A stretch of 64,000 nucleotides of DNA from Pyrus communis (GCF_963583255.1 NC_084803.1:776373-840372), one strand, 5' to 3'. Shown: positions 23,714 through 35,534, counted from the first letter of the stretch. A program made the numbers and translations. The notes: generated by a model not told the origin, from the letters alone.

Positions 23714-25051
23714 AAAATTATATGTAAAATTCCCACTAAACAAGGAAAGCAGAGCAATCAGTAAAGTGCGGTACCGCTTGCAATATAAAGGCCCTTTTCT
23801 ATCATCTTCCATTGAAAAAAGCCCTTAAAGATTAAAGCTGCCTAGATCATCGGCCCACCAACCAAAAAGTACCCAAGAGAGGACAATATGACTGGATCAC
23901 CAATATTGACCAAATAGCAATATTAGCAAATAAAAATCGAGAATGATTTTCATAAAACATGTTCATTATTACTATAGCGTTTTAGTTTAGCATACAATAA
24001 CGTTTATGTGTTTTTCTTTACATTGTATTGTATTATTGAACATAATATTATATTAACAACGAACACCTTTTATATAAGTTGCTATTTCAGAAAAAGAAAG
24101 GGTGTGACAAGACAAAAAATAGAGCTCCCTCCCTCTGAGTGCGATCATAATATTTCAGAGCAGCTGTCCCCTTGCATCCCTACACGCTACTCTTCTTGCA
24201 TGTTCCCCTCATACCACGCCTCATTCTTTTTCACGATTCCTCAAGTGTGGACCCCAACCTCGTCAGTCCCACCACATCATATATACGTTTGGTCGTATTC
24301 TCTTTATTAATTTTTATGGCTAATTATGGTTTTCATTCTTAAGCATGCTTAGTACGGTTTTATTTATGGTGTTAATGTAACGATCCCAATCATTTGTTTG
24401 TTCTCTAAAGCTCCCACACTCACCCGACCCATCTTGTAATTTTAGTATTTTCGTTGGATGACACTAATATCAACTTCTTTGATTTCTGCATATAATATAT
24501 ATTAAGTGTTGAAATTAATCATGATTATTGTTTGTAATCCTTTGCTCTTCATCTTTTTTCGTTGGGCCGGAGTGCTAAAGATAATCATCCACGAGAAGCA
24601 CATTCGTCTTCGAGTAGGTATGAAGACGATAAAAACTTGTGCAGACGCTTTAAGAATATGATAAAAACATGATATCTCATGTATTTTAGTCTTATCTAAC
24701 ATAACGAGACTAAAATTTTCTATCATAATTCGATTAAATGATTGTTTAGAGTGGTGGGTTCCATAATAGAATGTGGGTGACACCTACACCTCCTCTAGCC
24801 CCATTGGATATATGTTGTGCAGTGTTGTAGATAGGGCCACATTCGCAAGATTAATCAGTTGAGAATGAAGTGGGTGACACCAATAAAAAGCAGATATGGT
24901 ATCAAGCGGATTTGGAGAGTATAATTAACGATGAAAAACTAATCCTTATATAATTAGTGAGAGATTATCTTTATGTTTCTCTATGATGCACAAGCAAAAA
25001 GGACCACATCAGAATCACAGAACGTCTTCAAGGTTATCTGTGCTGCATGCC

Positions 25052-25063
25052 CGACACGTGTCG
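25052..25063. promoter_or_regulatory. G-box palindrome CGACACGTGTCG
   Basis: This perfect 12-bp palindrome contains the CACGTG core bound by plant bZIP and bHLH factors. It lies about 3.5 kb upstream of the ARF5 start. Function is not shown. Confidence 0.35.
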
Positions 25064-26668
25064 TCTATCGAGCGGTCGTTGGAATATACAATCGTTGAGC
25101 GTATCTAAGTTAAACTAGGAATTAAGTGCTGGATTAATCTCAGAATTCGGCTAGTTTCAATTCCAAAGCTGTTGAGCAGAGTGCAAGAGGGCCCCGCCCT
25201 TTTACTTGCAGCTCGATCTTAGCGTCAAATATGAACGTCCGATCATGGTAGTCTTCATGATGGACATAATATTAAAATTTTAAAAAAATCACCGAATGAA
25301 TCATACTTCCGCAAAGCAATCTTACGGAAACGATGTCGCCTAAGCCGTAATCCACCAACCCACCAAACCAGGTGCTTCTATTGTTTAGTAACTGAGGTGG
25401 GGCCATGCCTCCATGAATAATGTCGATCGGCTCGCGTTTCGTGAGGGTAAAAAGTACTTCTAACATATATGTTAGGATCAGTCGTTCGATCAATCTTAAA
25501 TGTATTATTTTTTTAGAAAAAATATATATTTAAAATTATAAAAACACTTTCAGTCATTCAATTAATTTCAAATATATTATTTTTTATTGGGCTATTGGAT
25601 CGTATTTGTCGTATGCTACCATGCAAGTGTAAGGATAGGCAGGGAAACGTGGTTAATATGTAATCATGTGTGTGGCATGAGGAATATAATGTGGGGAAGC
25701 GTGGCAACACCATTGACCTTTTGTTAGTGGAGCCTCCAAAGTGCTCTAAAACCATCCCAAAAATCGTTGCCCAATTTTCCATTTTAGAGTCCCACATACT
25801 CAAAGATAAGTCATAAATGATGCAGACCGACCTATATCAAAAAAAGTCTAAAGTGGATTTAACCGTATCAAATTGGACCTACCAAAGTAATGTGTTACTA
25901 GACACTCTTTTTGTACAAAAACAAAGTAGAGTGCCTCCATCCAAATTTTATTTTCCTATATTGGAAAATCGTCCATCCTTCTATTGCCAACAACTAGTTA
26001 GCGTGATAAAAAAAAATTAGCTGAATCAAAAACACTAGTAGGGTATTGTCTATCTTTCGATTCTCGACAAGAACACTACTAAATCTCATTGAAATTACTA
26101 AAAAACAATATAAATAACCAAATTCAATAATTATTGAAGGTCCATGCAAATATGCCTATAACTCATATTACATTGTGTCGAACTCATCTTCTTTCTTGAT
26201 TTAGATGAATTTCAATTGCTACGAGCTTTATTCGTTTTTTGGGCAAACTGGTCCATTTATTTAGTTGTGGGAAATATAATCTCGTATTTGGGCCCACTCT
26301 CTACTACCCTCACAAAATCTCACAAGTTTTTATTAATTTGGCCTTGTTTGTATTAACGTGAAAATGTCTTATTAATTTGTCTATACTTGAAATTTTTTCT
26401 TCACATTGCACTTAGCATTGTCTAGAATAATAATAAATAAATCTTCCTCACCCAAATAAAAAAAAAAAAAAGAAAAAAGAAAAACAAGAAGCATGTGTAC
26501 ACATTTTAATTCATGGAGAATGCGTGTGAGAATTAAAGAATCATGTTAGTTTGAGCGTGTACTTAAAAATGGGGGAGGATCCGGATCCAGGCGGAATAAA
26601 GGACGCCGCGAAGTGCAAACGAGATGTGTGAAACGCAGAAGCGGCGCCGCGACGGACCAGACAGGTTT

Positions 26669-26680
26669 TGACACGTGTCA
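26669..26680. promoter_or_regulatory. G-box palindrome TGACACGTGTCA
   Basis: This second perfect palindrome shares the ten-base GACACGTGTC centre with the site at 25052. It sits in a GC-richer patch (26580-26780), about 1.9 kb upstream of the ARF5 ATG. It is a plausible bZIP/ABRE-type site, unproven. Confidence 0.4.
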
Positions 26681-27583
26681 CTCGCATGAACGTGCGCCAG
26701 CCCCATTTGATTTTGTCGTGAACGGCACGCGTGGAAGATGTGTCAAAACACCAGACGCAAAGGGCGAAAGCTTTCCAGTCTTAAAAGTTAAAAGCAACTT
26801 TACTTTCTTTCTCTCGTGTTTTTTTTAAATGGTTTATATATATATATATATAATTATAATTATAAAAGAAAAATAATAAAAATAAATATAGAGACGTAAA
26901 TACAAGAAGAGGGGGAGGGAGGTTGAAAGCTTTGAAAGTGGGAGTGGCTTATATGCGAAAAAGCACAAAAGCTGACGGGAAGAATAGGGGACCCCTGCAA
27001 ATCCTCGTAATCGACGTGCTAAATTACGCTATATTTTGACACTCTTCGCTTCTATTGAACTTTTTCAAATTATATAACGGGAACATAATAGAATATTTGT
27101 GTAGATAAGAACCTGCTTGTTCTCTAATTGGTGATCAACGATTTATAGTCGGTCAGTTGTTTTTGGACATGATATAAGGTTGAGATAAAAAGTTAAAACA
27201 TTAAAATAATACCTATTTATTCTGCATTATTAATATCAAATTAGACGAGTAATTATGCATTTTTTTAAGCCATCTCTAATAGAGTGCTAAATGTTCAAAA
27301 GTAAAAATATAGCAAAAAAAAAAAAAAAAAAAAGTTAAAAAACTGTCTCTAACAAGCAAGCTAAATTCTAGTCAACATTGGGTTAATGCTTATTCGCTTT
27401 GTCAGTCGGCCAAAGGGCTATCAGGTTTGCCAAACATAACAAACCCGATAGCCCAAAGATAAGTTTATGCGGCCTCCACTTTTCTTTTTCATCGTCTCTC
27501 TCTCCATTCTTTTCAAATTTCTTCCTTTTCTCTCTATCTCTCGCTCGTTCTCTCTACTCTTCCCAATTCTCTCTCATAAGTTA

Positions 27584-27589
27584 TGTCTC
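27584..27589 (+). promoter_or_regulatory. Auxin response element core TGTCTC
   Basis: A canonical AuxRE core lies about 1 kb upstream of the ARF5 ATG. ARF proteins bind TGTCTC/TGTCNN, and Arabidopsis MONOPTEROS is reported to activate its own transcription. A single six-base match is expected by chance, so confidence is low. Confidence 0.3.
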
Positions 27590-28173
27590 TTGGAGCACAC
27601 ATATTAATTTAAGCCATGAATACAATGTCATGCGTTTTAATATTCTCGCTTAATATTGTCCACCCATAGAACATGTAGATATTTCTCCTCGGTAGTTCAA
27701 AAAAGACTTATTGCACAGTGCATAACGTCGTAATTGAAACATTCTGAACCAATAATGCAAAAACTCACACACACTCTCTGCGTACAAGAAGAGATTACTG
27801 TAGTCAACCAGTCCTATACTGTTTTCGTGTTCACCTAGCCTTGCTCTGCTTTTTCCCCATTTCTTTATTACTCACATTTCAACGAAAATGCCATAAAAAA
27901 TCATAAAAACAATACAACGATATTATTATGTATTATTATTTTTGCAGCACAGTTTAAAGCTGCAACGGAATCACCCTATACAGAAAAGTGTGTGCGTAGG
28001 ATTGGAGCATGCATACACTCTTTCCAGTTTCAAAGCAAACGAAAGGAAAAACAAGAGAGAGGAGAGAGGAGGGAGGAAGGGAGAGAGAGGGTGTGTAGAA
28101 CTAGTGGGTTCATCGAAAGGTCGGTTTCTTTTGGAGGGTAAAAACAAGCACTCGATTAGGAGTGGGAGGAGGG

Positions 28174-28194
28174 GAGAGAGAGAGAGAGAGAGAG
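28174..28194. repeat. (AG)n microsatellite in the presumed ARF5 5' leader
   Basis: An uninterrupted GA run lies within a purine-rich leader about 400 bases upstream of the ARF5 start codon. Confidence 0.8.
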
Positions 28195-28235
28195 TAGGTG
28201 CTCTCAAAAACTCAAGCTTTGGTCCGCGTGCTTGG

Positions 28236-28565
28236 ATGAAAGGAACTGATGGGTCTTGGTTTGTGCCAAATTAAAGCCCCACTAGTTGATAAAAAAGATC
28301 CTTGGCAGTGCCTTTGTGCAGTTTTTGTTCCTTGATTTTGGTTCTACTCTGGACTGTCCTGTGGGGGTACTCCTCTTCTGCTTTTGTTCCCCTTCCATCA
28401 TTGGACTGGACTGGATTGGATTGGATTGGATTGTTTGTTTTCTCATGGGATTCTCACAAATGGGTTACTCAATTCCTTGGATTTTCAGATGAAAAAGTAA
28501 GAGATTTCTTGATTTGGGGTTCTGGGTTTTGCATTAAACATGTTAAAGTTCAAATATTTGGGGTA
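28236..28565 (+). promoter_or_regulatory. Cluster of upstream ORFs in the ARF5 leader
   Basis: Five ATG-initiated short ORFs precede the ARF5 ATG if the leader is unspliced. They are at 28236-28274 (12 aa), 28249-28335 (28 aa), 28445-28492 (15 aa), 28490-28501 (3 aa) and 28539-28565 (8 aa). All end before the main start at 28590. Arabidopsis ARF5 and ARF3 leaders also carry uORFs that reduce translation, with reinitiation dependent on ribosomal protein L24; that is known for the family. The leader extent here is inferred. Confidence 0.6.
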
Positions 28566-28589
28566 AAATACTGAGAAATCCGCAGAGAA

Positions 28590-31500
28590 ATGATGGTTTC
28601 CGTGGAGGAGAAGCTCAAAACTGGATGCTTGCTTGATGAGATGAAGCTGCTGAAAGAGCTGCAGGACCACTCTGGTTTGTTTGTTCTTCCTTTTTGATTT
28701 CAAAAAGTTTGAATCTTTCAACGTACCCTTTTAATGTTGCCTTAATTAAACGGCATTTTCATCAATTTTTGTCGGAAGTTTGTCAAGGGTTGTGTCTTTG
28801 GTTTGTTTCAGGGACCCGGAAGGCTATAAATTCGGAGCTATGGCACGCCTGCGCCGGCCCGCTTGTTTGCTTGCCGCAGGTTGGGAGTCTCTCGTACTAC
28901 TTCCCCCAAGGACATAGCGAACAGGTTTCAAATTGTTGTCCGAATATCTGCAATTTTGATGTCTTTCTGTTTGGTCCTTGGTATTTGAGGAAACTGATGA
29001 GGGTTTTGCTGCTGAAATGTAGGTGGCGGTTTCGACGAAAAGAACGGCAACCTCACAAATTCCGAACTATCCCAATCTCCCTTCGCAGTTGCTATGCCAA
29101 GTTCAAAATGTTACACTGCATGTATGTATTTTAGCAGATTGTCACTTGTTTTCTATACATATGAGCATACTGTCAACGAAGTCGGAAAAAACAATGATTT
29201 TAAACCGTGATTTATGTTTCCAATAGGCAGACAAAGAAACCGACGAAATCTATGCACAAATGAGCCTTAAACCAGTGAGCTCTGTAAGTTTGATTACTAT
29301 TGTAATTCTTAAATTTGTCACATTTTCATCTGTTGTTAACACTTTAAGTTCGATAATATGATGTGACGAATAATTTGTCGTTCGGTCAGGAAAGGGATGT
29401 CTTCCCGGTACCAGACTATGGAATGAAGCCTAGTAAACATCCATCTGAGTTTTTCTGCAAAACTTTGACTGCAAGTGACACAAGCACACACGGGGGATTC
29501 TCCGTGCCGCGTAGGGCAGCAGAAAAGCTCTTTCCTCCGCTGGTGAGGGTTTTTTTTCCTTTATTTTGTCTACCCATTTTTGTAATTGGGAAATTTTAAT
29601 CAGAGGAGGATGTGGATTTACATTTTGCTTGTAATTTATGCCAGGATTTCACAATGCAACCACCAACCCAAGAACTTGTTGTCCGAGACTTGCACGATAA
29701 TACCTGGACATTTCGCCACATTTATCGCGGTGAGAATGCTAAGTATTCGTTTCTAGTTCATGCTGTAATATGTAGTTGAATTCAACTTATTGGTTCTGGA
29801 AGATATAATGTTCGAGTTTTTAAGTATATATAGTGTTTTCTCTCTGTCGAAGTATTTCCAGTTTAATATTACATGCATCTGCCAGCGATTCGTTGGATTT
29901 CGATTTTTTGAGTATATCCTGTATTTGTCCATCTATGTAGGGCAGCCGAAACGACACCTTCTCACAACTGGATGGAGTTTGTTTGTTGGTGCAAAGAGGC
30001 TTAGAGCAGGGGATTCCGTCCTATTTATCAGGTACATCGGAGTTACATCTTAAGCTATGGAGCTATGTTCGCCAAACCCTCGCAGATAGTTTACGTTGTG
30101 AAGCTACCACTGTTGTCTGATCGACCATTTTTTTTCTCACTATCACAAGGGATGAGAAGTCACAGCTATTGATCGGTGTGAGACGAGCAAATCGTCAGCA
30201 AACAACATTGCCGTCATCAGTTCTATCTGCTGATAGCATGCACATTGGTGTCCTTGCTGCTGCGGCTCATGCTGCAGCTAATCGGAGTCCATTCACTATT
30301 TTCTACAATCCAAGGTCCGCATGATGTGTATTCGTTTCCCTGTTCATATTTCATGTCTTTTTTTGGGGATATTTTCTTGACTGCTATTTCTACTCAACCG
30401 TAGGGCATGCCCTTCAGAATTTGTCATACCTTTGGCCACATTCCAGAGGGCTGTATTTGGGACACAGCTCTCGATTGGCATGAGGTTTGGAATGATGTTC
30501 GAGACAGAGGAGTCGGGCAAGCGCAGGTAATGGATAACATCGTCGGTAACTTGTTACAGAATCCAAGCACCTTTTTTAATATTTTCAATGGTCAAAGAAT
30601 GCAGCTGATTTCAATATGTTGTGTGTAATACAATAACTACGTTATCAGCACGATAATGGTGTGTTCATCACTTTAATGGGCGGAGGGAGGTTAACATTTT
30701 CGATGATCTCTGCAGATATATGGGTACGATAGTTGGAATTAGTGATTTAGATCCGCTGAGATGGCCTGGTTCGAAATGGCGAAATCTTCAGGTAGAGTGG
30801 GATGAGCCAGGGTGTTGTGATAAACAGAACAGGGTTAGTTCATGGGAAATCGAAACTCCGGAAAGTCTTTTCATATTTCCTTCTCTGACTTCGAGTCTTA
30901 AAAGACCGATGCACTCTGGATTCTTGGGTAAGTTTTACTTTCTTCTGTTTTCCAGCAGGCAACTCTGTAAATGTTTTTCTTACTACTGTTTTGGCGCTAA
31001 CAGGAGCAGAAGCCGAATGGGGAAATATGACCAAAAGATCATTCATCCGGGTTCCTGAGATTGGAAACGGGAACTCTTTTCCATACCAGATTTCAAATCT
31101 ATGTTCGGAACAGCTAGTCAATATGCTAATGAAACCTCAACTTGTTAATCATGCCGGAACATTAGCTACTCTACAACAGGAATCAGCTGCTAATGTAGAT
31201 TCAGTAGATATGAAGGCTATGCAGGCCAAAATCAACCAAAAGAATCCAGCTGATGGCGTAAACGCGAATGCACCATTTCATGGAATTCCACCGGGAAATC
31301 TGAACACCGTAGCCAAGTTTGGAAGCCAAGCACCAGTTGGAAGTAGCACTGAGAAGACGAAATCAGAACCTGAACTTTCTGCAGATCAGTTAAGTCAGTT
31401 GAGTTCGGCAGGGCAAGGCATCGAGGATAAATTAGTTGCAGGGTTTGCGAGTCCCTATAACATTATGAATCAGCTGACATTTGCCAACCAAAACACCAGT

Positions 31501-32709
31501 TCAGCGCAGCTACAAACTAGCCCGCGGCCTACGCAGCCCTTGGATTCACTACTCTACCACTCTCAACAAACTGATTTACCTCATTCGGATTTCAATGGCA
31601 TGAACAGTTCACTTCCATTCCTAGACAATGATGAATGCATGTTTTACTCTTCTTGCCAACCCTTTTCCGGGGCACTCAGATCACCGGGGGCTTTGTCTGC
31701 GTTTGGTTTACCAGATTCTTCAACTGTTTTAACTGACGCAAATACATCCTCCCTAACTTCAATCGGTCAGGACATGTGGGATAATAGCCTCATTAATTCA
31801 AGCAGCCTGAGAGATTTGTCGGATGAGAACAACAATCAAAGTGGGATCTACGGTTGTCCGAACGTTGATGTTGGTAGCGGCTTAAGTACTGTCGTTGACC
31901 CTTGTGTCTCAAGCACTATACTCGATGACTTCTCTACACTGAAGAATGCCAACTTCCAGAATTCTTCGGATTGTTTGGTTAAAAACTTGAGCTCAAGCCA
32001 GGATCTTCAGTCGCAGATTACCTCGGCGAGCCTTGGAGACTCTCAGGCTTTCTCTAGGCAAGACCTGGCAGACGCCTCAGGCGGTACATCCTCGAGCAAT
32101 GTAGAACTTGATGAGAGCAGTCTACTGCAGAACAGTTCGTGGCATCCGGTGGTTGCACCCATGCGAACCTACACGAAGGTAAGCAATTTTATCGAATTGA
32201 ATCTTCTATTGTAACGATTTTGATTAGGTATATCTCTCACGCCGAGCCTAGAGTGATGAGTTTGGTTTTGGTTGGCAGGTTCAAAAGACGGGTTCTGTTG
32301 GGCGGTCAATTGATGTTACTAATTTCAAAAACTACGAAGAACTATGCTCTGCAATCGAATGCATGTTCGGACTGGAAGGGCTGCTAAATGATCCAAGAGG
32401 TTCAGGGTGGAAATTGGTTTATGTAGATTATGAGAACGACGTTCTACTTGTCGGGGATGATCCTTGGGAGTAAGCAAACCAAAACTTCTGCTATAAATTT
32501 GTGTTGAAAGATTGTACTGGTACTTCAACTCAACTGTGATCGCTGTCATTTGTTAATATTTTTGCAGGGAATTTGTTGGTTGTGTTCGCTGCATCAGAAT
32601 CCTTTCGCCTACGGAAGTTCAGCAGATGAGCGAAGAAGGCATGAAGCTTCTGAACAGTGCTGCAATGCAAGGGATGAATAGCACCATGTCCGAAGGTGGC
32701 CGTCCCTAA
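28590..32709 (+). CDS. ARF5: Auxin response factor 5 (MONOPTEROS), 896 aa
   Basis: ARF5 is the activating auxin response factor that specifies embryo axis, vasculature and flower initiation. I derived 13 exons: 28590-28674, 28812-28924, 29023-29121, 29227-29283, 29390-29542, 29645-29729, 29941-30031, 30150-30314, 30404-30526, 30716-30927, 31004-32178, 32279-32469 and 32568-32709. All introns are GT-AG and the frame closes. The B3 DNA-binding domain spans about 138-240 ([20 protein letters not shown]). The ARF/dimerisation domain covers about 264-346, the activation-type middle region 395-785, and the PB1 domain about 783-870 with [11 protein letters not shown] and the acidic [18 protein letters not shown]. 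Exact runs such as [20 protein letters not shown] identify ARF5 rather than other ARFs. A second ATG follows immediately (28593). In the nucleus it binds AuxREs and is held inactive by Aux/IAA proteins through PB1. Confidence 0.97.
32179..32278 (+). other. ARF5: ARF5 intron 11, candidate retained intron
   Basis: If this 100-base GT-AG intron is retained, the frame reads on for 11 residues ([11 protein letters not shown]) and stops at 32212-32214. The product would keep the DNA-binding and activation regions but lose PB1, and so Aux/IAA repression. In Arabidopsis the intron-11-retained MP11ir isoform is described with these properties. Whether this intron is retained here needs RNA data. Confidence 0.5.
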
Positions 32710-33373
32710 AATGGCCGCCACTGCAGCTACAGTCGCGCACAATGGTCCAGGCAGGTTGCACGTTAGTGTTTGCAACTAGGATGCAGTGCTAGGCAAGTTG
32801 ATGTGGGTGCTAATGTACTTTAGCGTTTGTGTTCTAGGCGAGGTTTGATGTACTAATAACTGACATTAATTAGCAGGAAGTGAAACTAGCAGGGTACTTT
32901 AATAGTGTAATGGAAACTTTTGTGCTTCTTAAAACTTCTATATCTTCCGCTAAACACGAACGAGTTTATAATGCAGAAGCAATTGATGCAGATAAACATC
33001 AAAAGCGTTCCTCGGCTAAACTGGGATAGATGGCTAAATTATTCAGAAGAGCATGCATCTTTGAATGGTAAAATGAATCAAATATCGATGCCGTTGTACA
33101 TTTAAGAATACACTATGATTTTTTCACTTCCTAACAATTCATTGTCTAGAGAACAGAATAACTAATACTCCCTGAAGTACAAAATAATAGATACGATAGC
33201 TTACAAATTACAGAACCGATTCCATTTTCTACCACCAGCTCTTATTGCAATGTTGAAGGAATATCACGAGGATGTTAAAAAACAATGAACCTGCACAAAT
33301 TTCGTGCGAGGAAGCATATAGAACATCAAATTTTTGCTACCTAATGCAGTTTCTTGCGAGAAGTACCTGGTCA

Positions 33374-34639
33374 TCATACTCTAACTGGTTTCTGCAAAAC
33401 AGCAGACAAATAGATCTCTGATTTGCCTGACCCTGCTGCCCCCGCCTTCTCCCCGACAACCCATTTCAGCTTTTTATATCCAAACCGCTCGATCAATCTG
33501 GTTAAATCCCTCTTCTTTTCATCATCGGAGCCATAAAAGTTGTCCAACCAAAACAAACCTCCAGGCCTCAAAATGCGGTCGATGTCAAACATCAAGAACT
33601 CAAACTTTTCCGGTTTTCCCGCAACATCCAATCCAGTAGCGGCATGAACTAAATCGAACACATTATCGTAGAAAGGAAACCTATGATCTAAGCTCAAAAA
33701 AAGAGGGAAAAGCCCTCTTGCTGCTATGAATTCGCTAAACGGGGCTTCGATATTCAATGTGCTGGTGATCACAGTCATGTTCCTTTCTGCCATTCTAGCA
33801 GCAAAGGTACCAGACCCACCTCCAATATCAAAACCCATTCTGATTCCTCCACTCCCCAAAGCTAAAACATCATCCATGAGGAAATCATTTTTGCTCCTAG
33901 CCTTAACATATCTCTGGGTTTCGGACCCGTTAATCAAATCGAAACAACCAACGCAATCCCTATTCAATTTCTTAGCATTCAAGCATTCAAATTTCTTGCA
34001 TCCAAGGCCACTCCAACTCACAATCTTATCACTAACAGGTTTCCAAAGCGAAATCGGTAAAGGGTTTAAACCCACCTTAGGAACCGTCTTGGCAAAGCAC
34101 CTCCGTCGCGGCAGAGGCTCGCATCCCCGCAGAATCAGCTTCTGGGCAAGGCTCCAATCATCGGGGCAGGGCCCGGAGACCTTGTAGTTCATGTACTGTG
34201 AAAGCAAGTCAGCGGATTTCTCGCAGGAATGGCCGACGGAAGCCACCATTTCCGTGATCCCGGTTTTCGAATCTTTTCCGAGAGGAAGCTGGTGTTGCTG
34301 GAGGAAGACTTTGAGCTCGTTCGCGACAGTGGGTTTCGAAAGATCGATGCTTTTGTATCCAAGGAGCTCCTTTTCCATCTGGGCAAGCTTCTTTTGCGAC
34401 GAATCGATCTCGCGGAGGATCAGACCGACCTGCTCGGAGATGAGGGAGATGTTCTTCTGGGTGCGGTGGAGGAGGTGGTACGTTTGGTGGTCTTTCGGGG
34501 CGGATGTGAAGGCGTAGAGGGCGAAGAGGTTGGTAGTGATGACAGAGAAGAGCATGAGGAGGTTGACGGCGGAGGAACAGAGCGACGCTCTTCGGAATCT
34601 GGCCGTTCCGTCGCCGATCTTGAGAGAAACGGAGCCCAT
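33374..34639 (-). CDS. Membrane-anchored SAM-dependent methyltransferase (421 aa)
   Basis: This intronless 421-residue protein resembles Arabidopsis 'probable methyltransferase At1g29790'. A basic N-terminus is followed by one hydrophobic segment (about 21-46, AVNLLMLFSVITTNLFALYA), so it is probably a type II Golgi/ER membrane protein. A predicted coiled coil (about 55-95, SLISEQVGLILREIDSSQKK) follows. Cysteine-rich linkers (GPCPDDW, GCEPLPRRRCF) resemble those in the pectin methyltransferase-like DUF248 superfamily. SAM-binding motif I is GFDIGGGSGTFAARM (269-283), and motif III is RILRPGGLFWLDNF (355-368). The substrate is unknown. It lies tail-to-tail with ARF5, whose coding end is at 32709, 664 bases away. 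The ATG at 34637-34639 gives the expected short basic leader. Confidence 0.9.
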   Translation of the reverse strand: MGSVSLKIGDGTARFRRASLCSSAVNLLMLFSVITTNLFALYAFTSAPKDHQTYHLLHRTQKNISLISEQVGLILREIDSSQKKLAQMEKELLGYKSIDLSKPTVANELKVFLQQHQLPLGKDSKTGITEMVASVGHSCEKSADLLSQYMNYKVSGPCPDDWSLAQKLILRGCEPLPRRRCFAKTVPKVGLNPLPISLWKPVSDKIVSWSGLGCKKFECLNAKKLNRDCVGCFDLINGSETQRYVKARSKNDFLMDDVLALGSGGIRMGFDIGGGSGTFAARMAERNMTVITSTLNIEAPFSEFIAARGLFPLFLSLDHRFPFYDNVFDLVHAATGLDVAGKPEKFEFLMFDIDRILRPGGLFWLDNFYGSDDEKKRDLTRLIERFGYKKLKWVVGEKAGAAGSGKSEIYLSAVLQKPVRV

Positions 34640-34837
34640 CTTGGCGGTGTGAGTGAATGAGATTTGGGGAGTGATTTGAATGAACAGACACTCACTCAGT
34701 GGGGAGTGGTGGAGAGGAGGATTAAAGAATTGTCAAGTGGGATTAGAGAGTGATTTGTGAAGTGAAGACAGTGTTAACTTGTCTAGGAATCAGGACTTTG
34801 TCGGCTGCGATTGTAACGTGTAAAAGAGCGTAAAATG

Positions 34838-35018
34838 GGAACCGGATCCCCTTCAGAATCATATAATCTGAGGTTAATGATCAAATGATCCGGATCATTG
34901 AAATTTGATCCAACGACTACAAACAGATAACTCCTTTAAAATTATAATAATTGTAACGGTTAGATCAAACTGTCCGGATCAAATGATCCTTGAGCTTAGA
35001 TTATTAGGATCCGGTTCC
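34838..35018. mobile_element. hAT-type MITE, 181 bp, 8-bp TSD
   Basis: The ends GGAACCGGATCC and GGATCCGGTTCC form perfect terminal inverted repeats. The 8-bp GTAAAATG flanks both sides (34830-34837 and 35019-35026). Internal 'aaatgatccggatcat' and 'gtccggatcaaatgatcc' also pair. An 8-bp TSD with short TIRs indicates the hAT superfamily. It sits about 200 bp upstream of the methyltransferase ATG, so it could affect that promoter. Confidence 0.85.
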
Positions 35019-35534
35019 GTAAAATGGGGTACCAAATGATGACGTGGTTCAAGAAAAACTCGATAAAATTGTTCGACTTAATTAAGCTTTCCAAAAATCA
35101 AGACTTCGTTTAATTAGCACAAACTCAAATTTTCTCTCTTACAGCAAGAATTTTCCTTCTTTGGAGGTGTTGGGTGCAAATTGGATAGGAAATTACGATT
35201 CTTACTTGATACGCATCCGCACCAAACACAAATATTGCAAAATTGGAACATTCTGAAGAGGAAGAAAAAATTTTACGGAAACCGAGAACGTATAATTTTC
35301 GAAATTTCAATAATTCTGCAGAAGATTTGGCCACAACTGATCAGCAAGGAGTTACGTTGAGCACCTGTATATGGAGAAAGAGGTTGCTGCGGTCGATCGG
35401 AAAAACTCTTAGGGTGGGTATAACAATATAAATTAAACAAATTTTGACAAAATCTAGCTCAAAAGGCAATTTTGAGCCACACTAGGAGGCTCCGCATTTG
35501 ACAGATGTACACACAGGAAGTAGTAGTAGCTACA

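Larger units (their letters stand above)
23723..27940. other. Intergenic DNA, distal ARF5 upstream region
   Basis: No protein-coding gene is recognisable. Two 12-bp palindromes with a G-box core lie at 25052-25063 and 26669-26680, and a TGTCTC auxin-response element core lies at 27584-27589. A poly(A) run occurs near 27314-27332. The rest is AT-rich. Confidence 0.45.

Noticed and set aside
24896..24908. TGGTATCAAGCGG, resembling a copia primer-binding site
   Set aside because: No LTR pair could be found around it. It may be a TRIM remnant but cannot be supported.
28286..28574. Longer ORFs in the ARF5 leader (68 and 90 aa)
   Set aside because: They depend on non-ATG starts and lie in the 5' leader. 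Only the ATG uORFs are reported.
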